Source: Flavobacterium tructae
GTDB taxonomy: Bacteria; Bacteroidota; Bacteroidia; Flavobacteriales; Flavobacteriaceae
DNA length: 64,000 nt
Reading direction: 5' to 3'
Assembly: GCF_002217475.1 (NCBI RefSeq)
Contig: NZ_MUHH01000023.1
Location: 1-64,000 of the forward strand
The first letter of the stretch is position 1, and each line of letters opens with the position of its first letter. The translations under genes and the position numbers were made by a program. This document shows, in pieces, positions 1 through 8,286 of this stretch. The notes beneath the pieces are model-generated. The model was not told where the DNA came from. It was given only the letters and a program-made list of their open reading frames with translations, and did no database searches.

Positions 1-27
1 AAACTCAATAATTTTTTATTTTTGTTA

Positions 28-59
28 AAAAAACCGAAACGATTAAATCTCGGTTTTTT
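28..59 (-). terminator. Terminator hairpin downstream of tRNA-Gly(UCC)
   Basis: The inverted repeat AAAAAACCGA (28-37) / TCGGTTTTTT (50-59) gives a short GC-containing stem. Read on the minus strand it is followed by a T run, as expected for an intrinsic terminator directly after the tRNA at 62-134. Confidence 0.6.
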
Positions 60-61
60 AG

Positions 62-134
<73 letters not shown>

Positions 135-701
135 ATTACTGCGGTGCAAAGATAAGGCATAAATTCAGTTAAATCTAAGCTTTTTGGCAAAAAAATTCAA
201 TAAAAAATCACATTTAACGATAACTTATTTAAAATTAAAAAGTTATAAAATCAATTATTTCTCATAAAATGGAGTTCGTATAAAAGAAACTACAGCAAAA
301 GAAATTTATTCCGATTATCAATGCCGGCTTCGAAAGGAAAAATCAGCCGAAAGTTGTATCTTTGAAGGAAAAGTTTAGAAAACGGCCAACTTAACCGGTC
401 TTATTTTAATAATGAAAAATTAATAAGAATTATTTCATTATTTGAGAAAATCAGACCTATATTTGCCGAGAAAATCAAATTTAAGTCCGGAAAATCTTTG
501 CAGAAAAGCTTCAAAAGAGTAAAGAATCTGAAAAGGCTGCAATCAAACGTCGTAAACCTACTGCAACGCCGATGAAGCCAATTTGATTTAACATCAAAAC
601 GCTATTGTACGTTTACGAAAAGAACAAACTTCCATCCCCGGGTAATTTAGTTCGGATTAAAAACTGTAGCGTGTATTGTTTTATATTTAAAAGAATATTG
701 A
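135..701. other. 567-base stretch without a convincing gene
   Basis: No ORF with a plausible start was found. Two perfect TAnnTTTG -7 boxes lie on the plus strand (357-364 TATCTTTG and 458-465 TATATTTG). Between them an imperfect inverted repeat has arms at 397-417 and 433-457. A basic, coding-like frame with no start codon ends in TGA at 584-586 (it reads KRRKPTATPMKPI at its end) and may be the remains of a gene. A transcribed small RNA or a decayed gene are both possible. Confidence 0.4.
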
Positions 702-2285
702 ATGAAGAATTTTTACTTTTTATTTATAATATGTTTATTCATTAGCTGCAAAAAAGAAGCACCAAAAGCTATTCCCGTGGTAAAAAAAGCCGCCCCGGCT
801 ATTATACTTACTGACGAAAGAAAGGTTTCAATTGATACCGCTCTGATTGGTACCTTTAAAAGTGAAACACTCAAGCTGTTCTACAACTCATCAGAAAACA
901 TGACCGTTTGGGGAAATCTGAAAAAAAGAACCTATGTTTTGTCGCAATTGGCCGATGCCGAACAATTGGGTCTGGATCCCGAGGATTACAAAGCTTCGAA
1001 ACTACAAAAATTCGAAAGTAAAATTAGTTCGTTAAGTGATTCTGATCTGGCAACCTACGATGTTTTACTGACTTATAATTTTGAAAAATACCTCAACCAT
1101 CTTTACAAAGGAAAACTGGACCCTAAAAAACTATACACTGATTGGGATCTGGAAGAAAAAACATTTGACGTAAACAATGTCCTGATAAAAGCATTCAACA
1201 AAAACAAACTGGACAGCATTGTAGACGGCATTCAATCGAAGGCATCTCCTTACAAACAACTTTTAAAAGCACTGGAAATCATCAATACTTTTCCGGATGA
1301 CGATATCCAACCTATTGAATCGGCTACCAAAATCACCTTAAATGACACTAACACCGCTTTGATCAATATCAAAAAAAGGCTCTTGTTCTGGAAAGACATG
1401 ACCGGAAAGGACAGTCTTACTTCTATTTATGACCACAAAACTTTCGAATCGGTTAAAAAATTTCAGGAAAGACATGGCTTAGCTGCTGATGGTGTTATTG
1501 GAGCTGGAACGATAAGTGCCCTAAACTATTCAAAAGAGAAAAGAAAACATCAAATTATCGCCAACTTAGAACGCTGGAGATGGTATACTACGGATTTGGC
1601 CGAAGACTACTTTATTATCAACATCCCTGATTACAAATTAAACGTTGTCGAAAGTCAGGATACAACCCTGGTCCGTAATGTTGTCGTAGGAACAAGTAAG
1701 AGAAAAACTCCAATCATTACTTCAAAATTAAGAACGGTGGTTTTTAACCCAACCTGGACTGTACCGCCAACTATTTTAAAGGAAGATGTGGTTCCGGCAA
1801 TGAAACGCAATCGAAATTATCTGGCGAATAAAAATATTACTATTTATGATACCGCCGGAAAGGAAGTCTCCCCTGCTGCCTGGAACGAAAATAAACCAGG
1901 GAATTACCGTTATGTACAAAGTCCGGGTTACAATAACGCTTTGGGATTAATGAAAATTTTATTTCCAAACAATCATAGTGTTTACCTGCACGATACGAAC
2001 CATCGAAATAATTTCGGAAGAAACAACCGTTCCTTAAGTTCGGGATGTGTGCGTGTAGAAAATCCGCTGGAACTGGCTGAACATATTTTAGGAGATTCAA
2101 CAAATTGGTCTAAAGATAAAATTGACACCATCATCGCTTCCAAAAAAACGACCAGCATTCGAATCACAAAAAAATACGCCTTATACCAATGGTACTGGAC
2201 AGCATGGAGCAAAAAAAATCAGCTCATTTTCAGAGCTGATATTTATAATCTGGATTCGGATTTGTATGCTAAATTAAGAAATTAG
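702..2285 (+). CDS. L,D-transpeptidase lipoprotein (YcbB/LdtD type)
   Basis: 527 aa. It starts with a lipoprotein signal peptide (lipobox FISC, Cys near residue 16), so it should be anchored in a membrane facing the periplasm. A peptidoglycan-binding domain (KKFQERHGLAADGVIGAGT, about residues 250-275) precedes the YkuD catalytic domain, whose active-site signature is HDTNHRNNF...RSLSSGCVRVENP with the nucleophilic Cys near residue 450. Length and domain order fit the long YcbB-like L,D-transpeptidases that make 3-3 peptidoglycan crosslinks or attach proteins to peptidoglycan. Its 3' end overlaps the convergent transpeptidase gene by 12 bases. Confidence 0.9.
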   Translation: MKNFYFLFIICLFISCKKEAPKAIPVVKKAAPAIILTDERKVSIDTALIGTFKSETLKLFYNSSENMTVWGNLKKRTYVLSQLADAEQLGLDPEDYKASKLQKFESKISSLSDSDLATYDVLLTYNFEKYLNHLYKGKLDPKKLYTDWDLEEKTFDVNNVLIKAFNKNKLDSIVDGIQSKASPYKQLLKALEIINTFPDDDIQPIESATKITLNDTNTALINIKKRLLFWKDMTGKDSLTSIYDHKTFESVKKFQERHGLAADGVIGAGTISALNYSKEKRKHQIIANLERWRWYTTDLAEDYFIINIPDYKLNVVESQDTTLVRNVVVGTSKRKTPIITSKLRTVVFNPTWTVPPTILKEDVVPAMKRNRNYLANKNITIYDTAGKEVSPAAWNENKPGNYRYVQSPGYNNALGLMKILFPNNHSVYLHDTNHRNNFGRNNRSLSSGCVRVENPLELAEHILGDSTNWSKDKIDTIIASKKTTSIRITKKYALYQWYWTAWSKKNQLIFRADIYNLDSDLYAKLRN

Positions 2286-2996
2286 CCTCTCTTCCATCGC
2301 GAAACTTCTGGATGGATGGTAGATATACAAAAGCGATTTGTCTTTTATGATCTCGATAATTTCATTAGTTAATCCCATTGGAATTGCCGGACATCCCTGA
2401 CTTCTTCCTAATCGTTTGTTGTTTCTGATAAACGATTCTGAAACATAATCAGCTCCATGCATGACAACTCCACGTTCGCGTGCATTGTCATTCACTCCGT
2501 TCTCCAGTCCGTCTAAGCGTAAAGAAACACCATGTTTACCTTTATATACTTCGCCTGTAGCATAAAATCCCAGACTGCTTTTGAAAGAGGAATTGGCATT
2601 TGAAAAATTAGATGCAAATTCTTCTCCGGTATTTCTACCATGAGCTACTAAAGAATTAAATAAAACAGTATTGGTAGCCAAGTCAATTACCCACAAACGT
2701 TTGGTGTTTGACGACAGGCTAAAATCGATAAGTGTCAGGATGTCTTTTTGGATTACGCCTCTTTCTTTCAACAAGTAAAACCCTTTTAAGGCTTCAGAGA
2801 AAGTTCTAAGCTCAGGTAGTGAAAAATGATTGGGATTTAAGGTATTGTAAATACTCTCAATTTTCGAATCAACTGTAAGCGTTTCTATTTTAGCAATAGT
2901 TTTTACAGCTGCTTTTTTAACTTCGGAGGTGTTGTTTGAATCTTTACCAAAAGATAACAGCAAAAACACCAGTAATGGATAAATCTTGTAAATCAT
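2274..2996 (-). CDS. Murein L,D-transpeptidase catalytic domain family protein (YkuD_2 type)
   Basis: 240 aa with an N-terminal hydrophobic export signal (MIYKIYPLLVFLLLSFG). The core has the features of the YkuD_2 family: LWVIDLATN, VAHGRNTGEEF, a conserved GFYATGEVYKGKHG segment, VVMHGADYVS, and the catalytic GRSQGCPAIP with Cys near residue 203. It probably acts on peptidoglycan in the periplasm, but no substrate can be read from the sequence. It is convergent with, and overlaps by 12 bases, the longer L,D-transpeptidase lipoprotein at 702-2285. Confidence 0.85.
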   Translation of the reverse strand: MIYKIYPLLVFLLLSFGKDSNNTSEVKKAAVKTIAKIETLTVDSKIESIYNTLNPNHFSLPELRTFSEALKGFYLLKERGVIQKDILTLIDFSLSSNTKRLWVIDLATNTVLFNSLVAHGRNTGEEFASNFSNANSSFKSSLGFYATGEVYKGKHGVSLRLDGLENGVNDNARERGVVMHGADYVSESFIRNNKRLGRSQGCPAIPMGLTNEIIEIIKDKSLLYIYHPSRSFAMEERLIS

Positions 2997-3313
2997 TGAA
3001 TTTCTTTAGGTTAAACAGAGGTTTGGGTTTGGCAAAAGTATAAAAAAAATATACCTGGCAAAATATAAGGCTGTAAATCAGCCCTTTTTTGGTGAAACTT
3101 TAACAGAATCAGCTTAACAAATTAGTATTTGGTTCAAAAAACAAATATTTTTGTAGGAGGTTTACTCAAGGATGAATAAAAAATTGATTTTTCGTACTTT
3201 TCTTGCAAAAAACACAGAAAAATCATTTATTTCAATTAAAACTGTAACATTTGAAAAAAAACAGGGTCTGTTAACCAAAGCGCATTATCCATTCTTCTAT
3301 TTTTTAAAATACT
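2997..3313. other. Intergenic region upstream of the DUF5916 gene
   Basis: It holds a candidate plus-strand -7 box TATTTTTG at 3146-3153, with TTTG at 3128-3131 only 14 bases upstream, shorter than the usual 17-23 spacing. A 72-codon ORF at 3172-3390 begins here, but it overlaps the DUF5916 signal peptide in another frame and was not accepted. Nothing else was recognised. Confidence 0.4.
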
Positions 3314-5740
3314 ATGAAAAAATTAGTTTTTATCAGCTTTCTCTTTTTTACTTTTTGGTGTCATGCCCAAAAGAAAACACTGCAGGCTGAACTGACTACC
3401 GAAAATATTTTAATTGATGGAAAACTGGACGAACCTGCCTGGAAAAATGTTTCTCCGGCTACAGATTTTGTAATGTATCAGCCTGATAACGGCAAACCTA
3501 TTCCTGACAATCAAAAAACTGAAGTAAGGGTTTTATACAATAATGATGCAATCTATATAGCCGCAACACTTCACGATGATCCTTCCAAAATTTTAAAAGA
3601 AATTTCGCAGCGTGATAATTTCGGAACTTCCGATATGTTTGGTGTTTTTATCAATGGCTTTAACGATGGCCAGCAAAATTTTCAGTTTTTTGTATCGGCA
3701 GCAGATGTACAGGGCGACTGCATCATGACAGATGCCAATGGCGAAGATTATTCCTGGGATGCCGTATGGCTCAGCAAAGCGGTGCTGAATGACAAAGGAT
3801 GGGCCGTTGAAATCAAAATTCCCTATGCCGCCTTACGTTTTTCAGCCGCAGACAAACAAACCTGGGGCATTAATTTTTTCAGAGAGATCAGACGGGAACG
3901 CAAAAAATATACCTGGAATTTAATCGACACCAAAATTGGAACATTCACACAGCAAAATGGTAATCTGGAGGGAATCGTCAATATAAAACCTCCTACCCGA
4001 TTGTTTTTTATGCCTTACGCCTCTTATTATTTAAATGCTTCAGACGGTCAAAAAACATATGGAACACTGAAAGGCGGTATGGATATTAAGTACGGTATTA
4101 ACGATGCTTTTACTCTTGACGCGATTCTGATTCCTGATTTTGGGCAAACGAAATACGACGATCAGATTTTGAATTTAGGTCCGTTTGAACAGCAATTCAA
4201 CGAAAACAGGGCTTTTTTTACAGAAGGAACTGATTTGTTCAATAAGGGAGGTTTGTTTTATTCGAGAAGAATTGGCGGCAAACCTTCTATAGACATCGCT
4301 TTAAATGACAATGAAAAAATAATTGAAGAAGTTCAGAATGTGAACCTCATCAACGCTTTAAAAATTTCAGGAAGAACCCAAAAAGGATTAGGAATCGGGA
4401 TTTTAAATGCTGTTACCGAAAAAACGTTTGCCACGATAAAAGACACTCTTTCAGGCGAAACAAGACGTGTGGTTGCTGAACCTCTAACCAATTATAATGT
4501 ATTGATTTTAGATCAGCGCTTTCGCAAAAATTCTTCCGTGACTCTTATCAATACAAACGTTACCCGAAATGGGCATTACAGGGATGCCAACGTAACGGCA
4601 CTGGCCTGGGACTTAAGAACGAAAGCCAACACGTACAGCTTATCCGGTAATGTAAAATACAGTTTGATTAACGATACTGAAGACAAAAATGGTGTTTTCA
4701 GTACCATTCGTTTTGCCGAAACCAGCGGAAATTATCGCTATAGTATTGGCTCCGATTTTGTTTCTAAAGGTTTTAACCCCAATGATATGGGAATTAATTT
4801 TTACACCAATTATTACAATCTTTACGGAAATGGTAACTACCGCATCCTAAACCCTACAAAACTCTTTAATACTTTCAGGGTTGACTATGATATGTATACC
4901 GAATTCAATAAAGAATCCGGTAAAGTACAGGACAACCGAATTAGCACAGAAGTCAATCTCTCTACCCTGAAAAACAATTTTTACGGTGCCGGGATTGATC
5001 TTTTCCCTTTAAATTCACATGATTATTACGAACCAAGAGCCGAAAACCGCTATGTTATCATTCCTAGAAAAATAGAAATCTGGGGAAGCGTTTCGACTAA
5101 TTACAACAAGAAATTTGCTTTGGACTTAAATCCATTTATAATCTTTGCGGACGAAGCAGGAAGAATGGCCTATGGTGTTGATGCTGGACCTCGATACCGT
5201 TTTAGCGATAAACTTTTACTAACCTATGCTTTTAGTTTCCTGCGAAGAAACAACAACAAAGGTTATATTGACGATTTTGACGATGATGATAATGACAACA
5301 CTCCTGAAACAATCGTTTTTGCGAATCGAAATGTTATTACTTATTCGAACACTTTAAACGGAAAATATGCCATAAACAGTGCGATGACACTTAATCTGGC
5401 TGTAAGACAATATTGGTCTTATGCCGAAAATAAAGACATTCTTGAACTTCAGCAAAATGGAACTTTAACGCCATATCCACAATACACTAAAAATAAAAAC
5501 TCAAGCTTTTATTCCTGGAACACTGATTTATCGTATTCCTGGTGGTTTGCTCCGGGCAGTCAGCTTTCGGTTTTATATCGCAATAATGGTGTTAATTTTG
5601 AACGCATTATCAACAAAGACTTTAAACACAACATCACCGATTTACTGAACAATCAGGCTTTAAAACATATCTTTTCAGTAAGTGTGAAATATTTTATAGA
5701 CTATAATGGGGTCAAAAATAAGATCCGAAGAAGAGCCTAG
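3314..5740 (+). CDS. DUF5916 protein with CBM9-like domain and outer-membrane barrel
   Basis: 808 aa. A signal peptide ends near FWCHAQ. Residues about 25-210 form a family 9 carbohydrate-binding-like domain (IDGKLDEPAWKN; YNNDAIYIAATLHDDP; WDAVWLSKAVLNDKGWAVEIKIP). The rest is the DUF5916 region with alternating aromatic and polar strands typical of an outer-membrane beta-barrel (FDPD-like IPDFGQTKYD; NENRAFFTEGTDLF; final strand VSVKYFIDYNG). The family is widespread in Bacteroidota; a role in the outer membrane is inferred and no substrate is known. It has its own transcription unit between genes of unrelated function. Confidence 0.85.
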   Translation: MKKLVFISFLFFTFWCHAQKKTLQAELTTENILIDGKLDEPAWKNVSPATDFVMYQPDNGKPIPDNQKTEVRVLYNNDAIYIAATLHDDPSKILKEISQRDNFGTSDMFGVFINGFNDGQQNFQFFVSAADVQGDCIMTDANGEDYSWDAVWLSKAVLNDKGWAVEIKIPYAALRFSAADKQTWGINFFREIRRERKKYTWNLIDTKIGTFTQQNGNLEGIVNIKPPTRLFFMPYASYYLNASDGQKTYGTLKGGMDIKYGINDAFTLDAILIPDFGQTKYDDQILNLGPFEQQFNENRAFFTEGTDLFNKGGLFYSRRIGGKPSIDIALNDNEKIIEEVQNVNLINALKISGRTQKGLGIGILNAVTEKTFATIKDTLSGETRRVVAEPLTNYNVLILDQRFRKNSSVTLINTNVTRNGHYRDANVTALAWDLRTKANTYSLSGNVKYSLINDTEDKNGVFSTIRFAETSGNYRYSIGSDFVSKGFNPNDMGINFYTNYYNLYGNGNYRILNPTKLFNTFRVDYDMYTEFNKESGKVQDNRISTEVNLSTLKNNFYGAGIDLFPLNSHDYYEPRAENRYVIIPRKIEIWGSVSTNYNKKFALDLNPFIIFADEAGRMAYGVDAGPRYRFSDKLLLTYAFSFLRRNNNKGYIDDFDDDDNDNTPETIVFANRNVITYSNTLNGKYAINSAMTLNLAVRQYWSYAENKDILELQQNGTLTPYPQYTKNKNSSFYSWNTDLSYSWWFAPGSQLSVLYRNNGVNFERIINKDFKHNITDLLNNQALKHIFSVSVKYFIDYNGVKNKIRRRA

Positions 5741-5833
5741 CGTGAATTAATTTTAAAATTTTTAGGGTTCTGCAACCAAATTAGTATTTTTTACTACGCT
5801 TCATTTTATTAAACATAATTGTCACCGCGCTTT

Positions 5834-5863
5834 TTTGTCGACTTTAGAAATGAATTATCTTTG
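5834..5863 (+). promoter_or_regulatory. gpmI promoter (-33 TTTG, -7 TATCTTTG)
   Basis: TTTG at 5834-5837 and TATCTTTG at 5856-5863 are separated by 18 bases, a full match to the Bacteroidota sigma-A consensus. Transcription should begin near 5869, which rules out a start codon at 5835 and supports the ATG at 5880. Confidence 0.75.
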
Positions 5864-5879
5864 TAAAAAACGAAAACTA

Positions 5880-7397
5880 ATGAACAAGAAAGTAATCCTT
5901 ATGATTTTAGACGGTTGGGGAAAATCTCCTGACCCTAAAGTATCTGCAATAGACAATGCAAATGTTCCTTTTATAAACAGCCTTTACAAAAATTACCCAA
6001 GCGCTCAGCTTCGTACTGACGGATTAAACGTTGGTTTGCCTGAAGGTCAGATGGGAAACAGTGAAGTGGGTCATATGAACCTTGGTGCCGGACGAATTGT
6101 ATATCAGGATTTAGCCAAAATAAACTTAGCCGTAGCACATCAAACACTTGCCAAAGAACAAGTCCTTATTGATGCTTTTACTTATGCTAAAGAAAACAAT
6201 AAAAAAGTTCACTTTTTAGGATTAGTTTCCGACGGAGGTGTTCACTCTCATACTTCGCACTTACGCGGATTAATCGATGCTTCTCAGGAATACGGACTTG
6301 ATAATGTTTTTGTTCATGCGTTTACAGACGGTCGTGATGTTGACCCTAAATCGGGAGCAAAATACATTCAGGATTTAGAAGAGCACATCAAAAATACTCC
6401 TGTAAAAATTGCTTCAATCGTTGGGCGTTATTATGCAATGGATCGTGACAAACGATGGGAGCGTGTAAAACTTGCTTATGATTTAGTAGTAAACGGTATC
6501 GGAACTCCGTCTAAAAATGCGGTTTCAAGCATTCTTGACAGTTATGCACACGATGTAACCGATGAGTTTATCGCTCCAATCGTAATGGTTGACGAGCAGG
6601 AAAAACCATTGGCAACCATCACTGAGGATGATGTAGTTATCTTTTTCAACTTCAGAACCGACAGAGGCCGTGAACTTACAGAAGCGCTTTCGCAGCAAGA
6701 CTTCCACGAGCAGAACATGCACAAATTAAACTTGTATTATGTAACGCTTACCAATTACGACGAAACGTACCAAAACGTAAAAGTCGTTTACAACAAAGAT
6801 AATATTACTGAAACTCTGGGTGAGGTTTTAGAAAAAGCAGGTAAAAAACAAATTCGTATTGCCGAAACAGAGAAATATCCACACGTGACCTTTTTCTTTT
6901 CGGGAGGAAGAGAAACTCCATTTGAAGGAGAATCACGTATTTTAAGAAACTCTCCAAAAGTTGCTACTTACGATTTACAGCCGGAAATGAGTGCCTATGA
7001 ATTAAAAGACGCTTTAGTTCCTGAATTAAACAAAGGCGAAGTAGATTTTGTCTGTCTTAATTTTGCCAATGGTGACATGGTGGGGCATACCGGAATCATG
7101 AGTGCTGCAATTAAAGCCTGTGAAGCAGTAGATGCCTGCGTAAAAGAAGTAATCGAAGCGGCTCTTGCCAACAATTACACCACAATTGTTATTGCCGATC
7201 ACGGAAATTGCGAAACGATGATTAACCCTGACGGAAGCCCAAATACAGCGCACACAACCAATCCGGTGCCGATTATTTTAGTAGATAAAGAGTTGAAAAA
7301 TATTCAGGATGGTGTTCTGGGTGACATCGCTCCTACAATTCTGGAATTAATGGGCGTGCCTCAGCCAAATGCGATGACTTGCCATTCGTTATTGTAG
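5880..7397 (+). CDS. gpmI: 2,3-bisphosphoglycerate-independent phosphoglycerate mutase
   Basis: 505 aa, cytosolic glycolytic and gluconeogenic enzyme interconverting 3- and 2-phosphoglycerate. It has the alkaline phosphatase-superfamily metal site at the N-terminus (VILMILDGWG), the phosphoserine motif MGNSEVGHMNLGAGR, HSHTSHLRGL, HAFTDGRDVDP, GRYYAMDRDKRWER, and the C-terminal metal site IADHGNCE with TAHTTNPVP. ATG 5880 was chosen over the upstream frame opening at 5835 because a perfect promoter lies across that upstream stretch and homologues begin MNKKVILMILDGWG. A strong hairpin terminator follows. Confidence 0.97.
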   Translation: MNKKVILMILDGWGKSPDPKVSAIDNANVPFINSLYKNYPSAQLRTDGLNVGLPEGQMGNSEVGHMNLGAGRIVYQDLAKINLAVAHQTLAKEQVLIDAFTYAKENNKKVHFLGLVSDGGVHSHTSHLRGLIDASQEYGLDNVFVHAFTDGRDVDPKSGAKYIQDLEEHIKNTPVKIASIVGRYYAMDRDKRWERVKLAYDLVVNGIGTPSKNAVSSILDSYAHDVTDEFIAPIVMVDEQEKPLATITEDDVVIFFNFRTDRGRELTEALSQQDFHEQNMHKLNLYYVTLTNYDETYQNVKVVYNKDNITETLGEVLEKAGKKQIRIAETEKYPHVTFFFSGGRETPFEGESRILRNSPKVATYDLQPEMSAYELKDALVPELNKGEVDFVCLNFANGDMVGHTGIMSAAIKACEAVDACVKEVIEAALANNYTTIVIADHGNCETMINPDGSPNTAHTTNPVPIILVDKELKNIQDGVLGDIAPTILELMGVPQPNAMTCHSLL

Positions 7398-7460
7398 TAT
7401 TTAGTTTTTAGTCACAGTTTTCAGTCTGAATCGCGATAGTACTAAATCCTCAAAATAAAT

Positions 7461-7494
7461 AAACCCGACAGTTTTTTTTAAACCTGTCGGGTTT
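7461..7494 (+). terminator. Terminator after gpmI
   Basis: AAACCCGACAG (7461-7471) pairs perfectly with CTGTCGGGTTT (7484-7494) around a T-rich loop. Confidence 0.8.
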
Positions 7495-7535
7495 CCTATT
7501 TTAAAACGGGACCGAGACAAAAAAAACAAACATAA

Positions 7536-7580
7536 ATAATAGTTAAAATTTCTTAATTAATAGCTTTACTATTATCTTTG
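7536..7580 (+). promoter_or_regulatory. Promoter of the TetR-exporter operon with a weak dyad
   Basis: TATCTTTG at 7573-7580 matches the -7 consensus. A short inverted repeat ATAATAG (7536-7542) / CTATTAT (7569-7575) overlaps the -7 box and could be an autoregulatory TetR site, but 7-bp AT-only arms are weak evidence. No clear -33 box is visible. Confidence 0.4.
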
Positions 7581-7625
7581 CAAAAAAAATGTTTTTTCAT
7601 GCAAATTATACTATCAAATATAAAA

Positions 7626-8270
7626 ATGCAGATCAACGAAAAGATCTATGTAAAAGATCCGGAAACATCTGCGTTGGGAAAAAAAATAATTGAGCAGAGT
7701 ATTCTTCTAATTGACGATATTGGTTTTGATAATTTTACATTTAAAAAGTTAGGTGAAAAAATAGGCTCAAACGAAAGTTCGATTTATCGTTATTTTGAGA
7801 ACAAACACAAACTGCTGGTATACCTGTCATCCTGGTACTGGAGCTGGATCGAGTATAAATTAGTTTTTAATACCACTAACATCACCGATAAAAAAGAAAA
7901 GCTTAAAAAAGCCATTACGATTGTAACCGAAAAAATATCTGACGATATTTATACAGATCATATTAATGAGTCTATTTTAAATAAGATTATAATTGCTGAG
8001 TTCACCAAAACACTTCATACCAAAGAAGTGGATCAGGAAAACAAAGAAGGCTTTTTCTTAATTTACAAAAGAATGATTAATCGAATTGTTGAGATTGTAA
8101 AAGAAGTAAATCCCGATTATCCTTACGCCAAATCACTGGTTTCAACCATTGTTGAAGGAAGTTTACATCAGCATTTTCTAACGGATCATTTGAAAACAAT
8201 TACAGATTGTAATGAGACGGTTACGACAACTCAATTTTACCTAAACCTTGCAGAAAACGTTTTGCGCTAA
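7626..8270 (+). CDS. TetR/AcrR family transcriptional regulator
   Basis: 214 aa. The N-terminal TetR helix-turn-helix is clear: KKIIEQSILLIDDIGFDNF then FKKLGEKIGSNESSIYRYF followed by ENKHKLLVYL, about residues 17-62. The C-terminal ligand and dimer domain is divergent. ATG 7626 is preferred: the frame also opens at TTG 7578, which lies inside the -7 box, and at ATG 7599, only about 12 bases after the expected transcription start. The gene ends 16 bases before the ABC exporter gene, so it probably heads and controls the exporter operon. Confidence 0.85.
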   Translation: MQINEKIYVKDPETSALGKKIIEQSILLIDDIGFDNFTFKKLGEKIGSNESSIYRYFENKHKLLVYLSSWYWSWIEYKLVFNTTNITDKKEKLKKAITIVTEKISDDIYTDHINESILNKIIIAEFTKTLHTKEVDQENKEGFFLIYKRMINRIVEIVKEVNPDYPYAKSLVSTIVEGSLHQHFLTDHLKTITDCNETVTTTQFYLNLAENVLR

Positions 8271-8286
8271 TTATAACAAAAACAGT

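Noticed and set aside
487..586. Basic C-terminal-like coding fragment
   Set aside because: No start codon and no recognised homologue; noted as a possible remnant only.
3172..3390. 72-codon plus-strand ORF with a GGAGG-like sequence upstream
   Set aside because: It overlaps the DUF5916 signal peptide in another frame, has no family features, and Shine-Dalgarno sequences are not a reliable signal in Bacteroidota.
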